Assembly: GCA_002270565.1 (NCBI GenBank)
Contig: NQMI01000005.1
Location: 372,001-436,000, forward strand
Length of the DNA stretch: 64,000 nt
Direction: 5' to 3'
Source of the DNA: Stenocarpella maydis
Taxonomy: Eukaryota; Ascomycota; Sordariomycetes; Diaporthales; Diaporthaceae
Part shown: positions 34,658-46,600 of the stretch, in pieces
How the letters are laid out: every line of letters begins with the position of its first letter
Numbering within the stretch: position 1 is the stretch's first letter
Made by a program: the position numbers and the translations under genes
Notes under the pieces: generated by a model
Seen by the model: the letters and a program-made list of their open reading frames with translations, nothing else
Databases searched by the model: none
Told to the model about the DNA's origin: nothing

Positions 34658-34995
34658 GTGCATTTTATCCGCGGCATGGTCGCATGCAGTGGGAGGGGCA
34701 GAATGGTCAAACAGATTAAAGCAGAATCGTCTACTCAAAATATATGAACACGGCGACATTTCTCATACTAAATGCGTAGACGTTGAAAATATGGACTTGA
34801 TTTTATTTGATGCGGTGTGGTGCACGCTGAATACCTAATGCTTTGAATTGGTGCCCTACAGCACCAGTTGAGGTGAGAGAGAGGAGAGTAATTAAAAATC
34901 CCAGAGGGGGATAGTTGCAGAAAACCTTTGAATCCCAATTTAGCCTTCATGACAATATGCGTTGCCCTGATGTGCTCGCCCTAGCCCCGTGTCTT
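34658..34995. other. convergent intergenic stretch
   Basis: 3' flanks of MsrA and the Bax-inhibitor-like gene; AT-richer, no gene. Confidence 0.45.
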
Positions 34996-36146
34996 TTACT
35001 TCCTCCGGTTCTGCTGCATCATCAGGATCTGCACCATCCGGACGAAGATGTTCAGGAAGTCCAGCTCCAGCGAGATGCTCTCATTGACCGGGTCCGGCTT
35101 GATCACACCCCGCTCAGCAAGCCGTGCATGGTGGAGCACCTTCTGCACGTCGTAGAGCGTGAAGCCACCGAAGAGGGCCAGTCCTCCGTACAGCCAGATG
35201 TTCTCGGTGAAGGCGAGGGTTCGCACGGCGGTGGCGGGGACGATCAGGGGCGCGAGGCCGGAGGCCAAGACGATACCGGCGCCGGCAAGGAGGGGCCCGC
35301 CGATGTAGAGGTACTTCTCCTGCTTGGCGGTCGCGCCGACGATGGACAGGGAGCCCATCATGGCAACGGTGTATAGGCCCGCGCGGGCTAGGAGGGCGCC
35401 AGGGACGAAGGCGACGAGGGGGGCGATAAAGGCTGCCTGGGTGGCGTTGAATGCGGTCCAGAGAGCGTACTTGGGGACGTAGCTGTGCAGAAGAAAATCG
35501 TCAGAGCCTGTGGCAGCCGTCGAGGGGCATTCGAAAACAACGGTCGGGTCGTGACTTACTTGTCCGGGTCGATAGACCTAGTTCCGATCATGGTGCCAAA
35601 GCTCAAGGCCAGGCCACCGATGGCAACGACCCAGGGGTTCGTCACCATCAGCCTGTAGACGAACCCGCTCTGCACCATCTGCCGCGCCGTGACACCGATG
35701 ATGCCTATGCCCAGGCCCATGTGTAGGAAGGTGCTGTTGAGATATGACCGCTCGTAGGGGGGCATGCCGCCGTCCTCGCGCGTCTCCCGGTTGAAGACGG
35801 CGTTTATGGCGACGAGGGTGCCGCCAAAGATGGCGCCGCCGACGAGCAGTTTCCGCATGGTCGAGGTATTGTCTGCTGGGGCCGCCTGGCTCTGGTAGCC
35901 GCGCTTGCTGCCGGCGGAAATGAGGCGGGCCGCAAGAGAGACGTTGGGTGCAGATCGCATGAGCGATGAGGTTAGGAGGGTGTTCTTGCTCGTGAAGAAG
36001 GCATGCTGTTGTCGGCTGGAGCGGTGGAATGCGCGGGCGGCGATGGAGGAACTGGGAAAGGAGACCTTTGCCACCGTTTGTGAGAGTTGAGGGAGGCGGG
36101 TTGCTAGGCGGGCAGGGCCCTGGCGTAATGTGATGGTGAACGACAT
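34996..36146 (-). CDS. mitochondrial Bax inhibitor-1/GHITM-like membrane protein
   Basis: Two exons (35560-36146 and 34996-35482) give 357 residues. The first 90 residues are rich in Arg, Ser and Ala with almost no acidic residues (for example MSFTITLRQGPARLATRLPQ), typical of a mitochondrial presequence. About eight hydrophobic segments follow, including LLVGGAIFGGTLVAINAVF, FLHMGLGIGIIGVTA and WLYGGLALFGGFTLYDVQKVL. The last, FTLYDVQK followed by a SLELDFLNIFVRM segment, is the BI-1 family C-terminal signature with its conserved Asp residues. Animal relatives (GHITM/TMBIM5) sit in the inner membrane and affect cristae and ion exchange; the role here is inferred. Its upstream neighbour is not co-oriented, so no operon-like context exists. 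Confidence 0.9.
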
Positions 36147-37421
36147 TTGCGCGCTCTGTTTACGGAGGTGGAAAGAAAAGACAAGGCGAAAAGGAAAGGG
36201 TGACAAAAGTCTGGTATCACGGATGTTGGAGAAGACGAGAGGGTGAAGTTTGACGATGTTGGTAATGACGTTGGTCCAAATGGAAGCTTCGGCAGCGAGC
36301 CACCGCGCAAAGTCCGGGCGGGGTGGCCCAAGCTTCAAAGCCACATGTCACTGGTGTACTCCGTATGCATAGACCAGGCAGATAGAGTACGTAAGCAGCC
36401 GGGCAGGCAGGTGGGATGCTAGAAACTCATCGAAGGGAGGACTTTGACCATGTCAGATAGCTTTCTTTGCGGCTTGACCTCCACTTTCTTTCTTCTTTTT
36501 TTTTTAGGTTCCGTCACAGCTTATCATGCTCGGTGAATGGGCTTCGGAATACCAGTGCGAGCAGGGAGGTCTACCATCACCATACCATGATTGACGAATG
36601 AGGGTACGCAGCAGTACTGGTGACCTTACACTAATTGTCGGCCTTTGACTTGCGACGATCCTGCTGCATGCCAAGAACCCTCATCTGGTCGGCAGACAGC
36701 CCCTCCACCGTGCCCTTCTTCCTCATGTCAGTCCTCTCGGGGACACACACACACACATCCGTGAGCAGATCCCTGTCTCGGGGAATTTGGTGCCAAATTG
36801 TCGCTCTGTTACGCAAAGTCGTGCTTCCAAACCATCGCACTGCCCTTTTGCGCGACCGCACGCTCGAGCGGCTGCTCCTGGTATCAGCCAGTGGCACATC
36901 TGCCGCGGGCCAGAGTGTGTCCGCCGTGCTGCCAAGCACTCACGCGACCAAACGTTGCACCGGCTTTAACCCGCTTTTCGGAGCTCCCCCACGGTCGGGC
37001 CACTTGTATGCTCCATCCTGGAAGCTTGTGTCCGCTGCGTCATTGGATGATATCTGAAGCGAGAGGCTGGCTTGTGAGCCCGGACGTGACGCTGGTGTGG
37101 TTTTGGATGCAACTGCAGCAATCTAGGTAACCGCTCAGCCTGGCACATGGGAAATTAGCAGAGCCTTTTAGATGCTGTGCTCCCCCATCGGTGCTTATTA
37201 TGTTGTTGTTCTTATCTACCCTGTGTCAGGTTAGGTTGACAGGACTACAAGAACACCCGCCACTTCGTGTCCGGCACCTCTGATCGTCATCTCTTACTGG
37301 ACCTCTCTCTTCTGCTCGTCAGTATCAGAGCTCGTCAGGCCACTATTGACCAATCAGCTCTCAGACCACGTTGTCTTCTGTACTGGCTGGTCGTGTCTGA
37401 AGAGTCGAAAATCCTGGCAAG
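36147..37421. other. intergenic between divergent genes
   Basis: About 1.3 kb; T-run at 36497-36506 and a CA repeat at about 36745-36757. No supported gene. Confidence 0.45.
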
Positions 37422-37766
37422 ATGAACATCTACTCAGTGCAAGCTCTCATCTGGGCAATATTTGCCGCAACCATGGCCGCTCCGATCCGTGATCCGGCTC
37501 CCAACGACGACGGGTTACTGACAAGAGCCATCGCACAAGACAGTGACCCAAGCTTGGCCGAGTTCGCATTCCGCGTGCAGACCGCAACAAGAGGGTCCAA
37601 GATCTGGTTGCAGAGTCCGTCCACAGGGTCCAACACTGTGGAAGGAAAAGGCACCAAGAGGGTACTGGGGCAGGAGGATGCATCATGCTTTTGTTCTGGT
37701 GGCTCGGTGTGCTGTCGACAGGGTGGAGGCGCTGTTGACTGTGGTTTTGGACTTTGTGGGATCTGA
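37422..37766 (+). CDS. small secreted Cys-rich peptide (effector- or defensin-like candidate)
   Basis: A 114-residue frame from the ATG at 37422. The first 20 residues (MNIYSVQALIWAIFAATMAA) look like a cleavable signal peptide. A middle region without Cys, containing the dibasic KR of GTKRVLG, could be a propeptide. The last 28 residues carry all six Cys as C-x-C-x5-C-C-x7-C-x4-C (SCFCSGGSVCCRQ, DCGFGLCGI). Clustered Cys at the end after a pro-region fits a processed, disulphide-stabilised peptide. Such peptides in fungi include effectors and antimicrobial peptides, but sequence alone does not decide. Single exon, isolated between long gene-free stretches. Confidence 0.65.
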   Translation: MNIYSVQALIWAIFAATMAAPIRDPAPNDDGLLTRAIAQDSDPSLAEFAFRVQTATRGSKIWLQSPSTGSNTVEGKGTKRVLGQEDASCFCSGGSVCCRQGGGAVDCGFGLCGI

Positions 37767-40700
37767 GACGGGCAGCTTCACCTGAGACGGTGAGCACCGC
37801 CTGAGCCGACGGGACGACTCACGAAACGCCTCACAAGATGCAATGCGGCTCCGAGGCGGAGGACCTTGTGACAGGAATGATAGAAACGGGGCCTCAGTCT
37901 TTGAGGATATCATGCCTGTTTAAGGTGAAATAGTGGACTGCTATCTATACACCCCGATCGCAGCCCAATCTCAGGCCCAGGGACCAGGTGTGGATGAATA
38001 CGGACACAGCAGCATCGCAAATCGGTTTCATTTCTCAAAGAACCCGCCTCGACGAAATCCTTTGGCATAAACGACGATGACGCCGCTGCGGGAGCACCTG
38101 CCTCCAGACATCAGAACATGGATGATGGTTTCTGCGGGGTCCGACAAAGGGCCGACCCAGCGGCAGGCATGGAGAGAGAGGCCGGGGGCGCGGGGCTCCG
38201 CGGTATGGAAGCTCGTCATAGCTAGAGGCACCTGTGCCCAGCGCGAGGGCTTGGCTCTACTCTGTGTTATATTACAATGTCAGCTTCGGGTCAGGCCATG
38301 TTTGGGCGGAGCGGACCAGCATCCCAGCAGTGTACGCGGTGTCCTCGGAGGGGTCCGGAGGTCTGTGAGAGGCAGGCAGATCTAGTCCAACGTATGGTAC
38401 GGGCATAGCTTCCGACTCTGTCTCTGACGAAACGCGGGTGTCTTGCAAAGGGAGGCCGCCGCCTTGGCCCGATTTTGCGAAGCAGGTGTGGAAGGTGTTG
38501 ATCACGGAGATGAGGCAATCTCGAGGGCGGCCGGGAAAGCGGGGGACTCGGGCCTTTGAGTGAACGGGGTTGACTGGTTCGACCATGCCAACGCATTTGA
38601 TGTCTGGCCCGGGGCTGGAGGACCAGACACGCTAGTGTAGGTAGGCAGCGGACAGGCGATCTGAGTGTATTCGAGTCATGGAATTCCCCCAGCAGCCCGG
38701 CCAGAACGTCTTGGAGCTTTGGTGATCACGGAGAAAATGCAGCCGGTAACCCCAAAGCTTCCGCGGGGGGCAGGCGGGCAGGCTAAGCCCGATCTACGGA
38801 GTATACTATGCTCGCAGGGCAAGCCTACATGTTTTGGCTTTTTCTGTTTAAGCTCTGCAGCCCTTGTGCTTGGGGCAGTGGGTTGCGCGAGACACTGCGC
38901 TTGCCACCATGAACCCATCTGCGTGCGTTTCTGTCCTGGGGGCCACAGCGCAGCAAACCTAGACGACCTTATACTCCCCTGTGCTGAGATGCCATGTGCC
39001 AAGATCCAGCATTGCTCTTCCATTCTAGTTAATTCCACTTCGGTGGGCTATTTATCGCGGAGAGTTGCACACTAGAACGCATTGACGTTTGACTTGCATA
39101 CGGTGGAGGATGACACGCGGGATGCTGGTGTGGGCTGTGTGGAAGCAAAGAACTGCCGACGACTACTTGGTCCCAAAACATGCACGGACCAGGCGCTAGA
39201 AATATTCTAGAAAACGGCCCGTTGCGGCCCCTGCCTGCCTGCCTGCCGAGTGACGAGAGAGGGAGGTTCCTTGCATGATAAGCACCAAACTCAAGTGCTC
39301 TCTGGCTCATCGTGCAAGCAGCAGCCAGCCAGCCAGTTTTGGTTGGATACACTAGACACTGACACTGGATAGAGCAACAAGTCGTATCTCAAAAGCGAGT
39401 TTCTACTCCCCCTGCTTCAAAGCCCAAGCTCTGTATAGAAATGACCAATCTACTAGTGTATCTGTCTGGATTGGACGAGTCAACCTTGTGTGGCCTTCCT
39501 TCTGTGGGACCTCGGTCGAAGCATCCGGACCGGACTGGCCCGCAACCGTGGTCCCAACTCCCGTGGACTCTGAGACGCTTCTGTTGGTGTGTGTTCCATG
39601 CCCATATACAGTATCTACAGACAAATAGACCGGACAACTTGCACAGGTGAGCTGAACATGATGAAGCCGCAGCTGTTGAAAATCTCGGCGACGGAGAATA
39701 GTCTTGCGACACCCGAGATTCATTGCTAGCCAGCCACCCAGCCACCCAGCCAGAAAATATCAGACGAAAAGACGACAGCCCCCAGAGCGGCGGCCAAGGT
39801 CTTTTTTTTTTTTGTTTTTGGTTTTTGCAGGCCCGTCCGTGGCCACAGCGCAACACCTGGGCGGGCAGGGACCAGCTTGCTCACCGACATTTTGAGAAGC
39901 CTTCGCTTTCCCTAAAACGCAGCACGTTGGCGAAAGAGGGGTCCAATGGATGCAGGCCTGCATCGGGGTGTCCTCTCGATTTTTCCTCCCCCCTCTTCTC
40001 TCCTTTCCCCTCTCCTTGTCGCCGCTGGGAAGATGCGAGTGTGGGAGTCTGTGATGATGACTTCGCGTCAGGACTCGGCCAGATGTAATCGGTTGCTGCG
40101 AATGCACCGAGTCTAGATACGGCAGCTCTTATGCGGGTCTGCTTATTATTTCCCGAGGCCGGCTTATCTGGGTGCAACGGTGACGGGAGGACATTCTCCC
40201 CTGCCAAGCCTGCCCACCCAGAACTGTCAGATAGAAGTGCATATTCTATCTTAGACACATGTAGTATATGCGTACTAAGTATACTGCACAGGTGGAGAGA
40301 TACGTGTAATGCATGCGAGAGGCACAGGTTGGCCAGGACCTCAATGCACGTCAGCCCAATCGAAGCTCAACCTGCCTTGGTGGGCTTAGTCCACGGCCAG
40401 CACTTTGCAGCCTCTGCTTCTTCATCGGCTTCCACGCCTCTTCTCTGGGCTGCGCCATGCATCCTTCTAGACCGTCTGCCACGCCTTCTAGAAGCCCACC
40501 TTGGGGGGTTCAACCCAGGCCACCGGGCCCCCGAAAAAAAAAAGAAGAGGGCAGCCTCGGTTGGGTGCTGGCCTGCGGAGGCGTCCACGCTAAGCTTTGC
40601 TTTTTGGCTCATGGTGCAACTCACCTCTGCTTGGTCGCCACGCGCTCCGAGCTTCTGGGGGCCCCGGCCGTGCTGTTCCCTCGGGTCGAGCTCGCTCAGC

Positions 40701-41540
40701 TTGGACAAGCCGCAGGGCGAACTTGGTTGCCGGCCTGCCAGCACGAGGCCCAGCTGTTGTTGGAGACGGTGCGCCCGGCCAGCCAGACGTCGGGGCGCAT
40801 GTGCTTTCTCTCCCTCACCCTGTTGCCTGGGGGAGGTGGGAGGCGGTGGGGGGGGGGAGACTTAGATACCTACAAGCCCAGACCTCGATCCCATGCCCAC
40901 CTGCCTGCCCACTCACACCAGTTCGCCGGGAGAGAAGGTGTTGTACTATGTACTCCGTAGCCGAATACATACTGTACGCCATGTATACACGCACACTCAC
41001 ACGCTCCCATACTATGTAGACCGTACAATCTGGATAATATGTAGTCTCGTTCACCTGTGGGGTGTCATCCAGCGACGAGGGCTTTGTTTCCCCTCGCCCA
41101 CACCTTTACATACTGCGTGTGTCTGCTCTTGCTCTAATCCTTGCCCTGCTCGTCTCTGCAGTGGCCCGGTTTCTTCTCGCGTCCTTTTCCTCCTCACCCC
41201 AGTCGCCCCTCCAGCTTCGAATCGAGGGCCAAGTCTGAAACGCAGGGAGCAAGACTCACGGGCAGACTCTGGGCGGCAGTTCCTCTCTTGGACCCTGGAG
41301 TGATCTCGGGATCTGGCACCGTCTGATCTGGCTTGATCCGAGCTACATACACAGACGACAGCCCAGCCCAGCTCGGCCCAGCCCAGTCTTGTGCCTGTCG
41401 CTTGCGATCCATCTGGGGCCCAGCACCGTGGAGACCGTTACCGCCATTACAACCCACCGCCAACAACCGCCCCTCAAAAACACCACATCACTTCTTCCCG
41501 AGAGCTGGTGGCAAAAAGACTCCTATTCCCTTTGGTCTCG
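37767..41540. other. gene-poor stretch
   Basis: About 3.8 kb with many overlapping frames of low-complexity, Pro/Ser/Arg-rich content and no domain, signal peptide or consistent splice pattern. It holds short tandem GCCTGCCT and CAGCCAGC runs near 39230 and 39330. No gene is supported. Confidence 0.5.
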
Positions 41541-43629
41541 GATCTCCCAGAGGAAGAACGCCACCTTTTTTTTTTTTTTTTTTTCCATCGCTGGCGTGCC
41601 TTTCGACATCCTAAGCCGGAAACACTCCTCCATCGCCTCGCACGCACCTCGGCAACCCTGCCCGGTACAACGGCTCACTTCCAGCTCCGCCAGCTCTCCA
41701 GTTCAGGTTGCGACCCTTGACTGCGACTGGACGTGCTGCTGGAAAGGCTGGTCGCGCGCCAATTCAGACGAGCGTACAATAGCCAACAGCTCGGAAAGCT
41801 GCATCCAGGAAAGGTGCGCTCTCGGCAGTCACGCGACTGGCGCCTGGCGAAGCGTCCTCAACACGCAAGGCCGCAGACAGCTCGGGAGGCTTGTGTTGTT
41901 TCATGCAGCCTACCCACCGCAGCCTTCTCCAACTGAGAGAAGGGCCTCTTTCTATTCCTGGCTCTGAGACAAGCAGACGAGCCAGGGTTGAAAGAAACCA
42001 ATAAGGAAGAGACGTCCATCTGCCAACTACCATCTTGCCCTGCCTGCAGCGCCGCATTCCCTTGGTCGACACTCCAAGCCGTATCACTCTGGCTCTCCTC
42101 TCTCTCTGATACCCTTTGTCCGCAACACGAGCAAGGGTGGCGAGAGGGCACCGACAGCCTGGCGTTCCTGGCCCCACGTCTCATCAGAACACAGACACAG
42201 GCACACACACAGGCACACGCGCACTCCCGCGAAACACAGCAACGTCAAATCGACCGTCTGAGCGCGGCAGAGAGACATCGACGCAACCCAACCAAGCCAC
42301 CAGGCAAGGCCCCAACATATCCTGACAGGCCACCCCCAGAACAGAACACCCTTGGAAGCAGGCCTTGCTGGCGCCAATCGGTTCGGTTCGGTTCGACCTC
42401 TTGCGCTTTGCATGCCGCAGCTCTGGCAAGCTCCCACTGCCCGCTGCCCGCCGCCACACTCACCCCTCGCCTCGGCCATCCTATCCCACCTAATCGCCTT
42501 GCTAGCCTGTCGATCGCCGCCGCATTTGCACCACCACCCACATAGTCCATACATACACACACCTACCTTGTCCCATTCTGGTCCTGTGACACCTCGAGAG
42601 ACTGCCCCTCCACCTCCCCCTCCTCCATCACCACACAATTGTCGCCAGCCCCACAGTCTCGGCTGCATGCCCTCCTCTCGCAACTAAGACTTGCTCCTAG
42701 CCATCAACCCCGCGCTCCTCTTCTGCCTCCCCCTGCGGCGTTTCCCCAGCGAGACCGGCAGCTAGGCGCGCGTGACGGCTCCCGTGAGCTCGTTCCCCAC
42801 AGGCATCCCTTGTGGTCTACCTAGCTGTAAGCCCGCCCAACGGCGCCTTTTGTACGTTTCAAAGAACCAAATTCGTTCCCAGCTCCTGTCCCGACGAGGT
42901 TTAGGCCCCGAGGGGTACGAGGTCTGAGCATTGGACGCTGACAAGACCTGCGACTACAGGGCACCAACGCGCCGTGGATCTCGAGGTCGTCCTTGACGTC
43001 CAGGCCGCCCGAGTTAACCAGCACATTTCGTGCCGAATTCTTCCATCCGGAGGCCTTCTTCAACGTTCCACGACAGGCCGGGCAGAACTCGCGCATCCGG
43101 CCAGGGGCTTTTTTGCCCTCCTCCGCCTGAGTGGCCCTTGCTCCGTGCCAATATCCCAGAGCCAGTCGGTTCCCCTGAGCGCGCACTTCTTGGGTGGACC
43201 TCCCCGATATACGCAGCCGTTGGGACGACCACATACACCTCCCTACCAAACTTCGGCCCGCTCGCACGAGACTAAGCAGAAATCGATCTTCCCTTTCGAC
43301 GGCTCTCACACCCGGCTTTGGTACTGAGGCTCCTATAAGCACCAGAGACCAGTCTTGCTAGGCATGAATTGGGCTCACGGCAACCAATTCGATATTGCAG
43401 CCAGGAATACGACACGCTCAGAAGCTACTCCATCTCTCACCACGATCAGATACGGGCAGTCAGGCGGGTACAAAGTGCAGCAACTCCCCAAGAATCGATC
43501 TGACACTTATACGATACCTCGCATGGAAGCGTTACCCGGCCGTACATCTGGTCAAAGCGGCGGAAGGTAGCTACAAGTCCTTACGAGGCTGGTCTGAGCA
43601 CGGAGGAGACACGAGACCAAGCCTTCGTC
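41541..43629 (+). promoter_or_regulatory. probable long leader/promoter of the cNMP/F-box/LRR gene
   Basis: About 2.1 kb rich in CT and CA (T-run near 41570-41584, CA repeats near 42190-42230), the composition typical of long 5' leaders in filamentous fungi. It holds several short upstream reading frames, including a 68-codon one from the ATG at 43364 ending at 43570, 60 bases before the main ATG. Transcription start and leader introns cannot be fixed from sequence. Confidence 0.35.
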
Positions 43630-46600
43630 ATGAGACGTAGTCGGGTCTCGACCCCTCCGCCATCGCCCTACAGGGCGCTGGCCCACCATCATGCTCAGAA
43701 TGGCCAGCAACTGTCGGGCTCCGTGTCGTCCATGATCAGGTCGTTCAATGTCGAGACCAACCCCAGCCGGCCGATTCGCCCTTCGCCCCTCGCTGCGAGC
43801 ACAATTCGCGACATGCCGCTCGACCTTGTGGATCGGATACGGTCTTTCCCTTTATTTAGGTCCGCTCCGGACGAGTTCCTGGCCGCCATCGGCAAGCACC
43901 TGCGGCCGCAGGTATATGCGGCCCACGACATCATTCTCACCGAGGGAGATGACGCCAGGTCTATGTACTGGCTGGTCCGTGGTGTCGTGGCCGTCACGTC
44001 GCGAGACGGTGAGGCGGTCTACGCAGAGCTCAAGGCTGGTGCTTTCTTCGGCGAGATCGGCGTCCTGATGAAAATACCTCGCACCGCCACCATTGTTGCC
44101 CGGACGAAATGCATGGTGGTTGTTTTGAAGAAGGAGGACCTCCACGCGGAGCTGCCAATGTTCCCAGAAATGGAGAAGGCCATTCTGCAAGAAGCGCAGG
44201 AAAGGCTGGCGATCTTGAAGAAGAAGCAGCGTGAGCGGGGCATGAGGCCCTCCCACAAGACCGGCACAGTCAACCGCGACGTTGTCCCGGGCGAGGTGAC
44301 GACTGGTGACGCCGGGGTCATCAAAGAGGGGACAGTCGTGAACTCCAAGAAGCGGAAGTCTCCAAGCCCAGGGATTATCGAAGATCCGTCTGTTGGGGGC
44401 AGTGCCCTAGGAAGCGGATACGTCGACGTGCGGACCACGTTGAAAGAACTACCACTGTTTTCTGAGCTCCCCGCAGACGTCCTTCATTTCCTAGGTCTCA
44501 GCGCCCAACCGGTCTCCTACCCTCCTTTCACGGACATTGTGCGGCAGGGAACAGCTGGTCATGAAATATTCTTCATTGTGCGTGGCGAGGCTGAAGTGAT
44601 CCGTGAAGCAGCCGGAGACAACAATGCTAAGCGCATGACGAGATCTTCAATGCTGAGGCCAAGGCTCAAAGCCGGCCAGTACTTTGGAGAAGTCGCCAGC
44701 CTGGGGCTGGCCTCCGGGCGCACGGCGACAGTACGGTCCATCACTTCAGTCGAGTGCCTAATGATCGGCGGCGAGGCTCTGGCGGAGCTTTGGAAGAAGT
44801 GCCCTCCCGAGATACGTTCTCAGGTTGAGCAGACTGCCCGAAATAGATACCCGAAAGCAGACTTGGACGTGGACATGAAAGATGTGGACGAGAAGGATCA
44901 GGCTGAAGAGGTCGACCCGTTCACACCGACCAAGGAAATACTTCCTTCAGTCACGTTCAACACCCCACAATATAACACCCCACAACAGAGTCCATCTGCC
45001 ACGAAGGAGCACCAGGAAAACACGAGAGTGTATACTGATCCGGACCCATACCTCAGTGTTGACATGGAGAACTTGAGGAATAGGAGGCGCAATTCACTCG
45101 CTCCACCGACACCAGCGCAGACGGATGCTTCAGCGTCACCCAACGTCAACGGGCCGAGGTCGTCAGTGACTCTTGAGAGCAGCCCTCTTAAGCTTTACTC
45201 CATGTCCGCGCCCAATACCCCACCGGAGGACGACGAAGTGGCACCATCATCGAAGCGGCAGAGAACCTTGACCCACCGACCGGCATCCCTGCAGAACCTG
45301 CAAAAGATTGCGCTCCCAGACGATATCCTCGTCATGGTCTTCAATCAGCTCAACATTGTGGAGCTCCTGCGTCTCCGGCTGGTGTGTTCGCACTGGCGGC
45401 GACTCCTCACGATCTCTGACAAGCTCTGCAAGGATGTCGACCTTTCGCCTCATAATCGGTACGTCACGGACTGGGCACTGGCAAATGTTATCGGCCCGTT
45501 CATAAGCAACCGGCCCGAGATGGTGGACATATCGAACTGCTACCACGTTACAGACGAGGGCTTCCAGGCGTTTTGGAAACTCTGTGGCAAGAATATCAAG
45601 TCTTGGCGCATGCGGTCAGTTTGGGACGTCAGTGCTGGCCAAATCTTGGAAATGAGCGAGAACTCCAAGGAGCTTGAGGAGGTCGACTGGAGCAATTGTC
45701 GCAAGGTCGGCGACAATCTCCTGGCCAGGGTGGTGGGATGGGTTGTCCCAGAGCCCCCACCTGAGCGCAAGAATGTGGTGATCGCCAGCTCGGGCGTCCC
45801 CGGCAAGTCAAGGAGCTCAAAGATGCAGGTGGTGCACTGGCAGCAACACCCTAACGCGCCGCCACCGGGCACCGTCATCGGATGTCCAAAGCTCAAGCAT
45901 CTCACCCTCTCATACTGCAAGCACATCACCGATCGGTCCATGGCCCATCTGGCCGCGCACGCCTCTTCCCGCCTTGAGTCGCTCTCGCTCACACGCTGCA
46001 CCTCCATCTCCGACGCAGGCTTTCAGTCATGGGCACCCTTCCGCTTCCCCAACCTGACCCGACTCTGCCTGGCCGACTGCACATACCTCTCAGACAATGC
46101 CATCGTTGCTCTGGTCAACTCTGCCAAACAGCTCACGCACCTCGACCTGTCCTTCTGTTGCGCTCTGTCGGACACTGCGACCGAGGTCGTCGCACTCGGC
46201 CTGCCACTGCTCCGCGAACTGCGCCTCGCCTTCTGTGGTAGCGCCGTGTCCGACGCGTCGCTAAGCTGCATCGCGCTGCACCTCAACGAGCTGCGCGGCC
46301 TGAGCGTGCGGGGCTGCGTGCGCGTCACGGGTGTCGGTGTGGAGAACGTCCTCGAGGGCTGCAACCGCATGGAATGGATCGACGTGTCGCAGTGCAAGAA
46401 CCTGGGCGCTTGGCTCGCGGGTGGGGGCATCACGCGGTGGGGCTTTGACGAGCGCGGGCCCGGCAGGTGGCTTCCCATGAGCGTCGTCCGGGGCGTGCCC
46501 GGCCAGAGGACCGTCAACCCGGCACTGCTGATGAACAACAACATGAATGTGCCGCGGCCGCAGACCCCCGTCAACGGGGGCAGCGCCAACGGCAATGGCC

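Noticed and set aside
38665..40960. Several overlapping frames over 100 residues (for example 40131-40865)
   Set aside because: Both strands are open at once, composition is low-complexity, no signal peptide or domain.
41389..42683. Frames of 185-199 residues on both strands
   Set aside because: Low-complexity Ser/Pro/His or Gly/Trp/Cys content from CT/CA-rich leader-like DNA; no domain, overlapping in all frames.
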